DNA of 64,000 nt from JBOGUF01 sp050696075 (GCA_050696075.1 JBOGUF010000025.1:1-64000); one strand, 5' to 3'; counted from the first letter of the stretch, positions 35,116-44,517 are shown. Notes: generated by a model not told the origin, from the letters alone. Translations and numbers: made by a program.

Positions 35116-37935
35116 TTACGGTGCGGATGTCGGCGTGCCTGACGACGTGTCCTGATGGATCTCATCGATCAGCCAGCGATCGCCGACTTCGGCGAAGACG
35201 AGGACGACGCGGATGACGTGGGGATGGTTGACCGGATCCTCGGTGACGACGTGGGCGGCGACGCGGCCGTCCGCCTGTTCCCGCACCTCGCTTATGGAGC
35301 GAATCCAGCCGCGCTGATCGGCCGGAAGTGGCGCGGGTGCCGTGTCTGCCAGGTCAATCGCGGCATGTCGACCAGCTTCGTCAAGTCCGGCGAATTGGGG
35401 AGCGATGTAGTCGTTCGTGTACAGCGCGAGGCGGCGAGGGTAGTCGCCGGCGCTGGCGCAGGCGACAAACTCGCGGACCGTTCGGGTGACGCCATCGACG
35501 GCCGCGTCGTTGGCATCCTCGCCCCGCGGCCACGGAAAGGCGTTCGAGCCGACCGGAGCCGAGGAGTCCGGGTCGGTTGCCGCCGGACTGCCCAGTTCAA
35601 AGAAGTCTCGCGGATGGACGGGATCGATTTGGCATTCGCTGGGGTCGGGCGAGATCACGTCCGCCGCCGCTTCGGATGACGTGCGCGAAAGGGATTGGAT
35701 ATAGGCGACGACATCGTTAATCTCGCTTTCGGAGAGCGTTTCACCAAAGCCGGGCATGGCGGTGCCGGGGAGACCATTGGTCACCCACAGCGCCAAATCC
35801 TCGGGGCGATGGGCTCGATGGAGTGGGCTGGTCAGATCGGCGGGGGGCGGGTTGAGGCCGGCGGCGGCGGGACCATCCCCCTGGCCGGCAGCGCCGTGAC
35901 ATGTGGCGCAGTTCGCCAGATAAATCTCCTCTCCGCGCACGATGGCTGCCTCGTCAACCGCGGCCAGGGCTACGCCGCCCGCTTCCGCTTCCACCGGATC
36001 GACGCGGGACTGAAGGAGCAAGACGACGCCCAAGGCAAGCGCGGCCCCCGAGAGGATGGCACTTTCGCGACGCAACCGGTTGCGCCCGGCGGACCAAGCG
36101 ACGCCGAAGCCGATCACGGACGCTACGATGAGGGCGATGCCGGCCACGCCGCCCGTGTCGAAGTGCCAAGCGGGTCCAGGCGCCCGCGAGGGAGGCGCTG
36201 TCGCGGCAATATCGACCGCCGTCGTGTCTTGCCATTGAAACTCGCCGATCTTGCGGACGATGGCGACGATGGACCAATCGCCGGCGATGCTGAGCTCGCT
36301 GCCGTGCCCCTCGAAAGCGTTGCCCGCGGCGCGGGTGAGCGCGAGCTCTTGCTGGCCTAAGTCTTGACCATCGAGCGTGAGGCGCAGTACCCCCTCGGTG
36401 TCGACTGGGAGCGGCTCGCCCGAGAGTTCGAGGCGGTAGTGGTTGGGGCCGGTCGCGCCGGGCGTCAAGGTGAGGGTGCCGGCCTGCCCGTTCGCTTCGA
36501 GATCGCGATGGATCGCGTTGCCTTCAGCCGCCAGCGTGGCGCGGGCGGGTTGGAGACTGGTCAAGCGGCCGACCGCGACGAAGAGGAGAACCATGAGGAC
36601 CGCTTCGAGGGTGATCGCCACACGGAAGCGACGGGCCCAGAGCGTGGCTGCCTCGTTCGAGGCGGCGTTGATGCGCCGGGTGACGACGAGGAGATTGAAG
36701 GCGCCAAAACCGAGGAGCGGCAGAAGAATCAGGAGCTTGGCGATCAGCGAGCGGCCGTAGCTGGTTTCCGTCAAGCCGTCGAGACTGCCGATCTGGAGCC
36801 AGGCGGCGTAGGAACCGCTTGCGCCCATGATCGCCCAGCCGACGAGCGCCACCGCTGAGAAGCGCGGAATCGCGCGGACCAGCACCGCCCGTCGCTCTTC
36901 CGACCGTAAGGACGAGATGAGCGGCGCCAAGACGGCGACGAGCAGGAAGAGTCCGCCTACCCACATCGCGGCGCTGGTGAGGTGGAGATAGTCGATGGCG
37001 ATCGCCGCGGTCCGCCCCGTTGTTTCCGCCGAAGCATGAGAAATCAGGCTGAAAGGCAACGGGAGGGCTAGCGCCAGCCCAAGCGTCAGCAGCGTGCGCC
37101 ACGGGCGCTGGCGTGGTCGCCACCAAGGCGCGGCGGCGAGCGCGGCGGCGTAGACGAAAAGCAACGCGATGCGGGCAATCCAGAGTTCGCCATAGCGGGT
37201 GTCGAGAAGCGTCGTGCGGAGGTTTTCGAGGAAGCCGTCGGACGGCAGGTCGGCTGCCTGGACGCCCATCGCAAAGAGGTTCCCCAGGAGGGCGAAGACG
37301 ATCACGCCGTCCGCGTAACCCCGGGCGCGGCGGACCAACTCCGGTCCGCTCCGCCATGCCGAGGCGATGCCCGGTCGCAGAACCAGGAGCCAAACCGGCC
37401 AGATCGCGGCGGCGAGCGCGAGACCGATGAGTGCCGCCCAGCGGGAGGCGGTGCGCAGCCATTCCGGCGCTCCGCTGGTCGACGTCGTGGCCGGGGGAAC
37501 GACGGCCTGCACGTCCGCTTCGGTCCCGACGGTGAACGCGAAATAGCCTTGCGCGGGATGGCCGTCGTCGATGGAGAGCGTCTGCCAAACGACAGAATAG
37601 GTGCCGTTCGATAATCCGGGCGGAAGATCGAGGATGAGTGCGCGTGGACCCTCACCCGGACGGCTGGTGGCGCCCGCAACCTCCTGGCCATCTTGACCGA
37701 AGAGTCGGGCGTTGGTCCTCGTGTGCTCCAGGCGTTCGGTGAAGCCCATGACGACCTGGCTGGGCGCGGTGGGGAGAATCGCGTTGGCGCTCGGATCGCT
37801 GGTATCGAGTTGGGCATGAGCACTGGCGCTCGCGGGCACCGCCGCCGCAATGACCACGACCACTATGGCCGCAAGCAGGCAGCGGAACGCGAGAGCTATT
37901 CGTCCGCGTGTGGGCATGAGTTCTGGCGTGTGCAT
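35116..37935 (-). CDS. CopC-CopD-cytochrome c multidomain copper protein
   Basis: 939 aa. Signal peptide (residues 14-39), then CopC with its first ligand His40 at the mature end (AHAQLDTSDPSANA) and SIDDGHPAQGYFAF. A CopD-type membrane part follows (residues 162-460, about eight segments, including HLTSAAMWVGGLFLLV), then a YtkA-like beta domain (480-580), one or two more segments, and a c-type cytochrome (CATCH 676-680, distal Met in AMPGF). Last is an NTF2/SnoaL-like domain (815-930). CopC/CopD handle copper at or across the membrane; the haem suggests coupling to electron transfer (inference). ATG 37935 has AGGA upstream. Confidence 0.85.
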   Translation of the reverse strand: MHTPELMPTRGRIALAFRCLLAAIVVVVIAAAVPASASAHAQLDTSDPSANAILPTAPSQVVMGFTERLEHTRTNARLFGQDGQEVAGATSRPGEGPRALILDLPPGLSNGTYSVVWQTLSIDDGHPAQGYFAFTVGTEADVQAVVPPATTSTSGAPEWLRTASRWAALIGLALAAAIWPVWLLVLRPGIASAWRSGPELVRRARGYADGVIVFALLGNLFAMGVQAADLPSDGFLENLRTTLLDTRYGELWIARIALLFVYAAALAAAPWWRPRQRPWRTLLTLGLALALPLPFSLISHASAETTGRTAAIAIDYLHLTSAAMWVGGLFLLVAVLAPLISSLRSEERRAVLVRAIPRFSAVALVGWAIMGASGSYAAWLQIGSLDGLTETSYGRSLIAKLLILLPLLGFGAFNLLVVTRRINAASNEAATLWARRFRVAITLEAVLMVLLFVAVGRLTSLQPARATLAAEGNAIHRDLEANGQAGTLTLTPGATGPNHYRLELSGEPLPVDTEGVLRLTLDGQDLGQQELALTRAAGNAFEGHGSELSIAGDWSIVAIVRKIGEFQWQDTTAVDIAATAPPSRAPGPAWHFDTGGVAGIALIVASVIGFGVAWSAGRNRLRRESAILSGAALALGVVLLLQSRVDPVEAEAGGVALAAVDEAAIVRGEEIYLANCATCHGAAGQGDGPAAAGLNPPPADLTSPLHRAHRPEDLALWVTNGLPGTAMPGFGETLSESEINDVVAYIQSLSRTSSEAAADVISPDPSECQIDPVHPRDFFELGSPAATDPDSSAPVGSNAFPWPRGEDANDAAVDGVTRTVREFVACASAGDYPRRLALYTNDYIAPQFAGLDEAGRHAAIDLADTAPAPLPADQRGWIRSISEVREQADGRVAAHVVTEDPVNHPHVIRVVLVFAEVGDRWLIDEIHQDTSSGTPTSAP

Positions 37936-38070
37936 GGTCGATCCTGACAATTGCTCTTCGCACTGCTCGTCGCGAAAGAGAGCACGTTGGCGCAATAGAG
38001 GGCCGGTGCGGTCGGTGCGGACCTACCGGCGGGCGTCAAATCGGCTCGGAGAACGTGTCTGAACGGTGAA

Positions 38071-38550
38071 CTACTTTGGTGGCGGGGTCCACGGTCGAAC
38101 AAACGCGGGTGACAACGCGTGCGCCGCCGAAGGATGGAGCGATGGTCGGCCGAAGACAATCAGGGCGGTGATGGCAAGTGCCAGCGAGAGGAGTCCGCCG
38201 TGCTCGGCGCTTACCGAGAGTTCCGTAAGAATGGGAACATCGGGCGGCGGATCAATCTCCCGCGAATGCCCGTCGAATTCAACCCGCGGCGTGACCGGCG
38301 CCAAGAGCCAGCGTTCCCCCGCGAGGGCGTGGTCGCGGACCCGAGACGGCGCGAAATGATGCGCGTGATTGTGGTGGTCGTGGGCAGACAGACCGCTCGC
38401 GGTCCAAAACTGAAAGAAGGCGTGGGCGTGCGAGACGTCAGCGCCGCCTCGATAGTCGGTCGGCATGGTGAGCAACGTCAGAGCGACGAGGCCGACCATC
38501 AGCCTGCCGGGTCGCCAACGCAACACGCCCGCGTGCGTCCGAGGCACCAT
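38071..38550 (-). CDS. Small His-rich membrane protein, function unknown
   Basis: About 159 aa. A signal-like segment (LMVGLVALTLLTM), a His-rich stretch HDHHNHAHHFA, a soluble middle part and a second membrane segment (LLSLALAITALIVF) near the C-terminus. I recognise no family. Position 135 bp upstream of the copper fusion gene on the same strand and the His cluster suggest metal binding (inference). ATG 38550 is chosen; the frame stays open to 38667. Confidence 0.55.
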   Translation of the reverse strand: MVPRTHAGVLRWRPGRLMVGLVALTLLTMPTDYRGGADVSHAHAFFQFWTASGLSAHDHHNHAHHFAPSRVRDHALAGERWLLAPVTPRVEFDGHSREIDPPPDVPILTELSVSAEHGGLLSLALAITALIVFGRPSLHPSAAHALSPAFVRPWTPPPK

Positions 38551-38865
38551 CGCACCGATCCCGTCCGTTGCTACAACTCGATGCGACTTATCGTTCACCG
38601 CAAGTGTACTGCCTTGCTGATGGGGATACCCCTCTCGTTCGAGCAGCGGCACATCGAAGCATGGCACCTCATTGTTACACGTACGTATCAGCGTGACGCG
38701 CGGACGACGACTGAACGAGGTCGGTGGCGCAATCGACGCAAGAGTCGAGTATCATCGCTGCGACGCCGTGATCTCGTACATCAGCATGCGTCCAACGGTG
38801 CGGGCCACGTTGAAGCGGGCAAGAACCGCCCGCGACGTGGTACGTGAAAGGACGCTTGCCGGGTG
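38551..38865. other. Intergenic region between divergent copper genes and DUF4015 gene
   Basis: No gene supported. It should carry promoters for both sides. I saw no clear operator. Confidence 0.35.
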
Positions 38866-39996
38866 ATGTCGCACGGAGACGAGCCACGTATGATTGACAG
38901 CCGCGCCGGTGCGCAACGGTTCTCAGCGGAGCGAGCATCCAGGCGGGCTGTAGTGGCCGCGCTGGGGGGTGTCGCGATAGGCGCGACGCGACGAACCGCG
39001 GGCATTGCATCAGCCGACGATCGACGTCCGGCGGCGGTCAAGGCGATCTACATGAACCCCTACGCGACGCACGATTGGAACGGCTTCATACGCTTGGTGA
39101 ACTTGATTGAGCGCACGGAACTCAACGCGCTGGTGATCGACATCAAGGAAGAAGCGGTCTATTTCAGGACGCGGGTCGATTTCTTTCGCGATGCGAATGT
39201 CGTGACACCGTTGTACGACCTGACCGAAATGCTGGATGCGCTGAAACAGCGCGGCATTTACGCGATCGCGCGGCAGGTGATTTTCAAGGACTCACGGGTT
39301 GCGGAGGCACGGCCCGACCTGGCGGTTAAGCACAAACGGACCGGCGGTCCCTGGCGGGACTACGGCGGCGTGGCGTGGGTCAACGCATTCGAGCCGGAAC
39401 TGTGGGAGGCGAACGCGGCGCTGGCGGTCGACGCTGTTCGGCTGGGCTTTGACGAGATTCAATACGACTACATACGATTTCCGTCCGATGGCGATTTGAG
39501 CACGATGGATTTCGGGCGACCGTATACGGAGCAATCGCGGGCGGACGCGATCGTCGAGTTTCTCAAGCTGAGTCGTCGCCGCATCTTAGACGCGGGCGGC
39601 AAGCTGGCGGCCGATGTTTTCGGATACACGTTGATGGTCGACAACGACCTCGGCATCGGCCAAAACGTCGAGCGCATCGCCCGGACCGTCGACGTCGTCT
39701 GCCCGATGGTCTACCCGTCGCACTGGCCGACCGGCAGCCTGCCGGTCAACGGGCACCCGAACAACTATCCATACGAGACGATCGCGATTACGATGGCGCG
39801 CGCACAAGAAAAGCTAGGACGGCACGCGCACAAGGTGCGCCCCTGGTTGCAGCACTTCTCGCTGCCCGGCATGCGCGCGTACGGAGCGGCCGAGGTGCGT
39901 GCCCAGATCGACGCCGCCCACGAGACGAACGTCGAGGGCTGGATGATCTGGGATCCGAGCAACCAGTATCACGAGCAAGCGTTTCGCGAAAAGTGA
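38866..39996 (+). CDS. Exported DUF4015 (putative glycoside hydrolase) protein
   Basis: About 376 aa. A twin-arginine-like leader (RASRRAVVAALGGVAIGATR) precedes a TIM-barrel domain of the DUF4015 family: KAIYMNPYATHDWNGFIRLV, LNALVIDIKEEAVYF, GFDEIQYDYIRFPSDG, VDVVCPMVYPSHW and MIWDPSNQY. The conserved acidic residues in DIK and QYDYIRFP resemble glycosidase active sites; no substrate is known. The start could also be ATG 38890. Confidence 0.82.
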   Translation: MSHGDEPRMIDSRAGAQRFSAERASRRAVVAALGGVAIGATRRTAGIASADDRRPAAVKAIYMNPYATHDWNGFIRLVNLIERTELNALVIDIKEEAVYFRTRVDFFRDANVVTPLYDLTEMLDALKQRGIYAIARQVIFKDSRVAEARPDLAVKHKRTGGPWRDYGGVAWVNAFEPELWEANAALAVDAVRLGFDEIQYDYIRFPSDGDLSTMDFGRPYTEQSRADAIVEFLKLSRRRILDAGGKLAADVFGYTLMVDNDLGIGQNVERIARTVDVVCPMVYPSHWPTGSLPVNGHPNNYPYETIAITMARAQEKLGRHAHKVRPWLQHFSLPGMRAYGAAEVRAQIDAAHETNVEGWMIWDPSNQYHEQAFREK

Positions 39997-39999
39997 TCG

Positions 40000-40914
40000 T
40001 CATGCGTCGCCGACGCTCTTGACATCCAGCGCATCGCGCAACCCGTCGCCGAAGAGGTTGAGGCTGAGCACGGTAAAGACGATGGCGAGACCGGGGAAGA
40101 CGCTGATCCACCAAGCCTGGCGGATGAAGTCTCGCCCTTCATTGAGGGCCAGGCCCCAGGTCGGCGTCGTCGGATTGACACCAAGCCCGAGGAAGGTCAA
40201 GGTCGCTTCCGCCAGGATACCAAGGCCGACGGCAAAGGTTGCTTGGACGATGATGGGCGCGGCGGTATTGGGCAGGATGTGGCGCAACATGATGCGGCGG
40301 TCGGGCGATCCGATGGCGCGGGCGGCGAGGGTGTAGTCCTCTTCGCGTAGGCTCAGGACCTCCGCGCGTACGATCCGGGCGAAGTCGTCAAGGTAGGCGA
40401 TAGCGATGGCGAGGACGACGTTGCGAAAGCCGGCGCCGAAGACGGCGACCATGCCGACCGCCAGAATGATCACGGGGAAGGCCCAAAGCAGGTCGATGAA
40501 GCGGGAGATAACGCTATCGACCCAGCCACCGTAGTAGCCAGCGAGCAAACCGAGCACGACCCCGACGACGAGGGAGCTAAGGGCGGCCAGGAGGCCGACC
40601 GAAAAGGAAACGTGCGTGCCAACGATCATGCGGCTGAAGAGATCGCGACCGTACGAGTCGGTCCCGAAGGGATGGTCGAGGCTTGGTCCGACGAAGAGGC
40701 CGAAGTCGTCGGCGTCGGGATCATAGGGCGCAACGATCGGTCCGGCGATCGCGATGACGGCTAGGAAGGCAACGAAGACGAGACCGATCAGCGCCTTGCG
40801 CTCGCGTCGCAACCGCCGCCAGAAGCGATGACTGGCCGCGCGCCTTGGCTCGGTCAAGGAGCCGATGTGGTCCGCGGAGGTCGATTGAGGCGGGATCGCG
40901 AACTCCCTAGCCAT
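40000..40914 (-). CDS. Peptide/nickel-type ABC transporter permease (DppC-like)
   Basis: 304 aa, about six membrane segments. N-terminal OppC_N segment RERKALIGLVFVAFLAVIA and the ATPase-contact EAA loop ARAIGSPDRRIMLRHILPN are clear. It forms a heterodimer with the DppB-like protein, whose gene end it overlaps by 8 bp. No ATPase genes follow; the next gene converges. Confidence 0.92.
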   Translation of the reverse strand: MAREFAIPPQSTSADHIGSLTEPRRAASHRFWRRLRRERKALIGLVFVAFLAVIAIAGPIVAPYDPDADDFGLFVGPSLDHPFGTDSYGRDLFSRMIVGTHVSFSVGLLAALSSLVVGVVLGLLAGYYGGWVDSVISRFIDLLWAFPVIILAVGMVAVFGAGFRNVVLAIAIAYLDDFARIVRAEVLSLREEDYTLAARAIGSPDRRIMLRHILPNTAAPIIVQATFAVGLGILAEATLTFLGLGVNPTTPTWGLALNEGRDFIRQAWWISVFPGLAIVFTVLSLNLFGDGLRDALDVKSVGDA

Positions 40915-41854
40915 AGTGAATCCTGGGGTCGAGATAGGTGTACAGAATGTCGACCAGGAGGTTCGCGGACACAAAGATGACCGCGACGAGCAAAATGACG
41001 CCCTGGACAATGGGATAGTCCTTGTCGAAGATCGCGCCAACGAGGATGCGACCGAGGCCCCGGATCGAAAAGACCGTTTCGATGACGACGGCGCCGCTCA
41101 AGAGGAGCGCGAGCTGGATGCCGGCAATGGTGACGACGGGAATTAGGGCGTTCCGCAAGGCGTGGCGGATGATGACACCGCGCTCGCTGACGCCCTTGGC
41201 GCGGGCGGTCCGCACATAGTCGCTGGCAAGTACCTCCAAGAGTCCCGAGCGGACGAACCGCATCAGGATCGCCGCGAACCCCATACCGATGGCGACGCTC
41301 GGCAAGATCAGGTGCTTGAACCATTCGACGACGCCGTCCTCGCCGATTGGGGCATAGCCGATGGCCGGCAGCCATTGCAAGCGCACGGCGAAGATGAGGA
41401 TGAGCATGATCCCGAACCAAAAGGCGGGCATGCTGACGCCGGCGAAGGCAATGATGCTGGCGACGTAATCGACGAACGAGTTGCGTTTGACGGCCGCCGC
41501 GACGCCAGCGGGCACGGCGATGAGGACCGCGATCAGGAACGAGAGGGCGGCGAGGCTTAACGTCTTCGGCAGCCCGATCTTGATCGCGCCCATGACCGAC
41601 TCGCTGCCGGCGATCGAGTCGCCAAGGTCACCGCGAAGGATGTTGCCGAACCACTTGACGTATTGGACGTAGACCGGCTCGTCGAGACCAAGCTTCCGCC
41701 GGAGCGCCTCCGCCGCCTCTGGTGTGTACTCCTGCCCCAGCATCAGCGTCACCGGATCGCCAGGGATGAGTCGCAGCATGAAAAAGACCAGGGTGGCGCA
41801 TCCCCAGACAATGAAAATCGAGTGGATCAAGCGGCGGATGATGTATTGAGTCAT
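40907..41854 (-). CDS. Peptide/nickel-type ABC transporter permease (DppB-like)
   Basis: 315 aa. Starts MTQYIIRRLIHSIFIVWGCA with the family N-terminal segment; EAA loop ARAKGVSERGVIIRHALRNA. Six membrane segments. Its ATG lies at the foot of the heptad-repeat hairpin that separates it from the binding-protein gene. Confidence 0.93.
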   Translation of the reverse strand: MTQYIIRRLIHSIFIVWGCATLVFFMLRLIPGDPVTLMLGQEYTPEAAEALRRKLGLDEPVYVQYVKWFGNILRGDLGDSIAGSESVMGAIKIGLPKTLSLAALSFLIAVLIAVPAGVAAAVKRNSFVDYVASIIAFAGVSMPAFWFGIMLILIFAVRLQWLPAIGYAPIGEDGVVEWFKHLILPSVAIGMGFAAILMRFVRSGLLEVLASDYVRTARAKGVSERGVIIRHALRNALIPVVTIAGIQLALLLSGAVVIETVFSIRGLGRILVGAIFDKDYPIVQGVILLVAVIFVSANLLVDILYTYLDPRIHYG

Positions 41855-41931
41855 AGGCGATAGGCGATAGGCGATAGGCGTTAGGCGTTAGGGACTTCGT
41901 CGTCGTCCCTAACCTCTAACGCCTATCGCCT
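41853..41931. repeat. Heptad-repeat hairpin inside the transporter operon
   Basis: The left side has four ATAGGCG units, one TTAGGCG and TTAGGGA (41853-41894). The right side (41905-41931) is the reverse complement of the inner 27 bp of the left side with two mismatches. The loop is about 10 bases. It takes up the whole space between the binding-protein stop and the permease start, so every transcript through here carries the hairpin. Confidence 0.85.
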
Positions 41932-41933
41932 GA

Positions 41934-43571
41934 TTACTGGTCGAGCCAGACGGTTTCGAGGTAGCGCATCTCCGGGATCGCGACGTAACCCTGGACGTAG
42001 TTCGCGAAACCAGTGATGTCGGGGGTGTGGTACAGAAAGGCGTAGGCGACATCGTGTTCGAGCACCGATTGTAGCTCTTGGTAGAGCTCGGCGCGCTCGT
42101 CCTGATTGGCCGTCGTGCGAGTGCCCTCGAGCAGTTCGTCGGCAGTCGGGCTGTTGTAGCCGTGGGTATTCCACGGACCTTCCGAGTAGAAGAAATTCCA
42201 GTGCCCGTCATCGGGGTCGGCGTCGACGACGCTGCCGTTGATGATCCAGTCGTAGTCGCTCGCGCGCCAACGCTCGTCCCAGGCGGCTTGCTGGAGTTGC
42301 TCGATTTGCACGTCGAGACCGATTTCACTGAGTTGGTTGCGCAGGACTTCAGCTGGACGCGGATTGACGACGGTGATCATGAACGTCGGCTGCGCGCCTT
42401 CGATGCCGGCAGACTGAGCCAGCGCCTTGGCCTCATCCAGGTTGAACGCTTGCGGATTCTGGGCCTGATCGGGTGGCAGGTAGGCCCAGCCGAAGGCGGG
42501 CGCGATCGCGCCGATGCCTGGCGTTCCCAGCCCGAAAAAGGCGGTCTCGATCAGGGCGTCTCGATCGATCGCCTTGGCGACGGCCATGCGGGCGTCGACG
42601 TTGTCCCAGGGCGGCCGGGCCTTGTTCATTGCCAGGCCGATCCAGTTGGTGCCCGCCGTCTCAACCAACGTGATGTCGCTGTTGCCGCGGAGCTGTTCGA
42701 CGCCGATCGCCGGGACGATGTCGAGCATGTCGACGTCGCCGGCTTCAATGGCGCTGATCATGCTCGACTGCTCCGGGATGACGCTGACCTCGATCGCATC
42801 GACGAAAGGACGACCGCCGTACCAGTCCTCGAATGCGGTCATCGTGAAGCCACTGCTGAGATCGACTCCATCGGGGTCCATCATGAACGGTCCGCTGCCG
42901 ATCGGCGTCAGACCGTATTGCTCGTCGCCCATTTCCTCCAGGGCGCGCCGGGAAACCGGAGTAAGGGCGCGACCTGGTCCCCGGCTACACGCGGTGGCCA
43001 GGAAGGGCGCATAGGGCGCGCTCAGTGTGAGGGAGAAGGTCAACGGATCGGGGGTAGTCGCCTCGGTGATGAGGGCGAGCTTGTTCGCATGCGGCGAGGC
43101 GAAGTCGGGGTTGGTCGTCCGCTCGTAAGTATAGAGCAGATCGTCCGCGGTCAACATGTCGCCGTTGTGGAACGTCAGGCCGTCGCGCAGGGTAAAGGTG
43201 TAACTGAGGCCGTCTTCCGAGACTGTCCAGTTTTCCGCGAGGTCAGCCTTCAGCCCGAGTTGCTCGTCGAACTGGACGAGGCTTGAGAAGAGATTGGCGA
43301 CAAGTTCGCCCGCGACGATGCCAAGGTTGACTTGGGCCGGGTCGAGGGTCAGCACCTGGCTGATGCCGAAGCCGAGGCGGAGCGTTCCGCCCTGCTTCGC
43401 CTCCTGACGCGCTGATCGGGCATGTTGAGAGCGGGATGCCGGAGCGGCAAGCGCATCTGCCGCGGCCAGCCGATGGGCAAACGCCGTGGCGCCGGTCGCG
43501 CCGGCAAGCCGCATCAGCGTCCGTCGCGAGACGTAGGGTCCGCTGAGAATACTCCAGTCAACGTTAGTCAT
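41934..43571 (-). CDS. Peptide/nickel-type ABC transporter substrate-binding protein
   Basis: 545 aa, SBP_bac_5 family (cluster C). A twin-arginine-type leader (VSRRTLMRLAGATGATAFAH) suggests export folded; no lipobox. Family segments include GGTLRLGFGISQVLTLDPAQ, LAENWTVSEDGLSYTFTLRD, FHNGDMLTADDLLYTYER and MAVAKAIDRDALIE. ATG 43571 has AAGGAG upstream. Ligand, probably a peptide or small cation complex, is unknown. A GntR regulator gene lies 165 bp upstream on the same strand. Confidence 0.92.
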   Translation of the reverse strand: MTNVDWSILSGPYVSRRTLMRLAGATGATAFAHRLAAADALAAPASRSQHARSARQEAKQGGTLRLGFGISQVLTLDPAQVNLGIVAGELVANLFSSLVQFDEQLGLKADLAENWTVSEDGLSYTFTLRDGLTFHNGDMLTADDLLYTYERTTNPDFASPHANKLALITEATTPDPLTFSLTLSAPYAPFLATACSRGPGRALTPVSRRALEEMGDEQYGLTPIGSGPFMMDPDGVDLSSGFTMTAFEDWYGGRPFVDAIEVSVIPEQSSMISAIEAGDVDMLDIVPAIGVEQLRGNSDITLVETAGTNWIGLAMNKARPPWDNVDARMAVAKAIDRDALIETAFFGLGTPGIGAIAPAFGWAYLPPDQAQNPQAFNLDEAKALAQSAGIEGAQPTFMITVVNPRPAEVLRNQLSEIGLDVQIEQLQQAAWDERWRASDYDWIINGSVVDADPDDGHWNFFYSEGPWNTHGYNSPTADELLEGTRTTANQDERAELYQELQSVLEHDVAYAFLYHTPDITGFANYVQGYVAIPEMRYLETVWLDQ

Positions 43572-43736
43572 TGGGCGCTCCTTCGCTCGTCGCGCGGTTT
43601 CCGCGCGGCGCGTCGGCAAACGATCGATCGAGTCTGGCGCCTAGGACGGACGAGCTTGATTCAGCAGCGATCGACTATCGGATGAGGAATTCGTCTCCTT
43701 TCGCTAGTGCGGCCGGGGCCGCCCGATGTGTGGAAC

Positions 43737-44486
43737 TCAATCGGGTCGATCGGCGCCGGTTTGGCGGGAGGCGTCGACCTCGTCGACGATGGTACCGAGA
43801 ATGTTCTGTTCGACCTCCTGCAAGTGGTCGAACATCGCCGCTCGCGCTTCGTGCGGTCGGCCCAATTGCACCTCGTCGACGATGCGCCGGTGAGCCACCA
43901 GGACCCGTTGCCGGCGCTCGATCGACGTGACGAAGTGGCCGCGTTCGTCGCGTAAGAGCGCGCTGATGAGGTCGATCACACGCGAGGCGACCGCGTTGCG
44001 GGAGGCCCGCGCGAGCGCGCGATGAAACTCGCGATCGATTTGCAGTGTCCTCTCTTCGCTCGCGACTTGCTCTGCCTGTCGGGTCAGAATGGCATTGAGC
44101 GCGGCCAAGTCCTCCGGTGTGGACCGAAGGGCGGCGCGTGCGGCGATCTCCGGTTCGAAAATGAGGCGGACTTCCCAGAGATCGCCCAGGCTGTCGCCGG
44201 TGGCGTGGAAGACGAGGGCAAGGAGCGAGAACCCCTGGTCCACAACGTCGCGGACGTAGGTGCCGCCACCGTGCCTGGATTCAATGAGGCCGGCGACTTC
44301 GAGGGTGCGCAGGGCTTCGCGCAGAGACGAACGGCTGACTTCGAGCTGTTCGGCCAGCTCGCGTTCGGGCGGCAGACGGTCGCCCGGCTGCACCCGCTGA
44401 TCGCGGATGAGCTGGCAGACTTGGGCGACGATCTGTTGCGAAAGCCGCGAGCGGCGAACCGGTTCGACGAGGGTGGCCGCGTCCAC
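43737..44486 (-). CDS. GntR/FadR-type transcriptional regulator
   Basis: 249 aa. N-terminal winged helix (RLPPERELAEQLEVSRSSLR, LEVAGLIESRHGGGTYVR) and C-terminal all-helical FCD domain with the metal-ligand His positions (REFHRALARASRN, VAHRRIVDEVQLGRPHEARA). FCD members usually bind organic acids. Likely controls the adjoining transporter operon and itself. GTG 44486 follows GGAG by 6 bp. Confidence 0.88.
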   Translation of the reverse strand: MDAATLVEPVRRSRLSQQIVAQVCQLIRDQRVQPGDRLPPERELAEQLEVSRSSLREALRTLEVAGLIESRHGGGTYVRDVVDQGFSLLALVFHATGDSLGDLWEVRLIFEPEIAARAALRSTPEDLAALNAILTRQAEQVASEERTLQIDREFHRALARASRNAVASRVIDLISALLRDERGHFVTSIERRQRVLVAHRRIVDEVQLGRPHEARAAMFDHLQEVEQNILGTIVDEVDASRQTGADRPD

Positions 44487-44506
44487 AGGGAGCTCCAGTG
44501 GTGTAT

Positions 44507-44517
44507 TGGTCAGACCT
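44507..44517. promoter_or_regulatory. FadR-type operator candidate
   Basis: TGGTCAGACC contains a perfect GGTC-A-GACC palindrome close to the TnGTnnnACnA pattern of FadR-group operators. It lies about 21 bp before the GntR start codon, a place that would allow autorepression. Confidence 0.4.
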
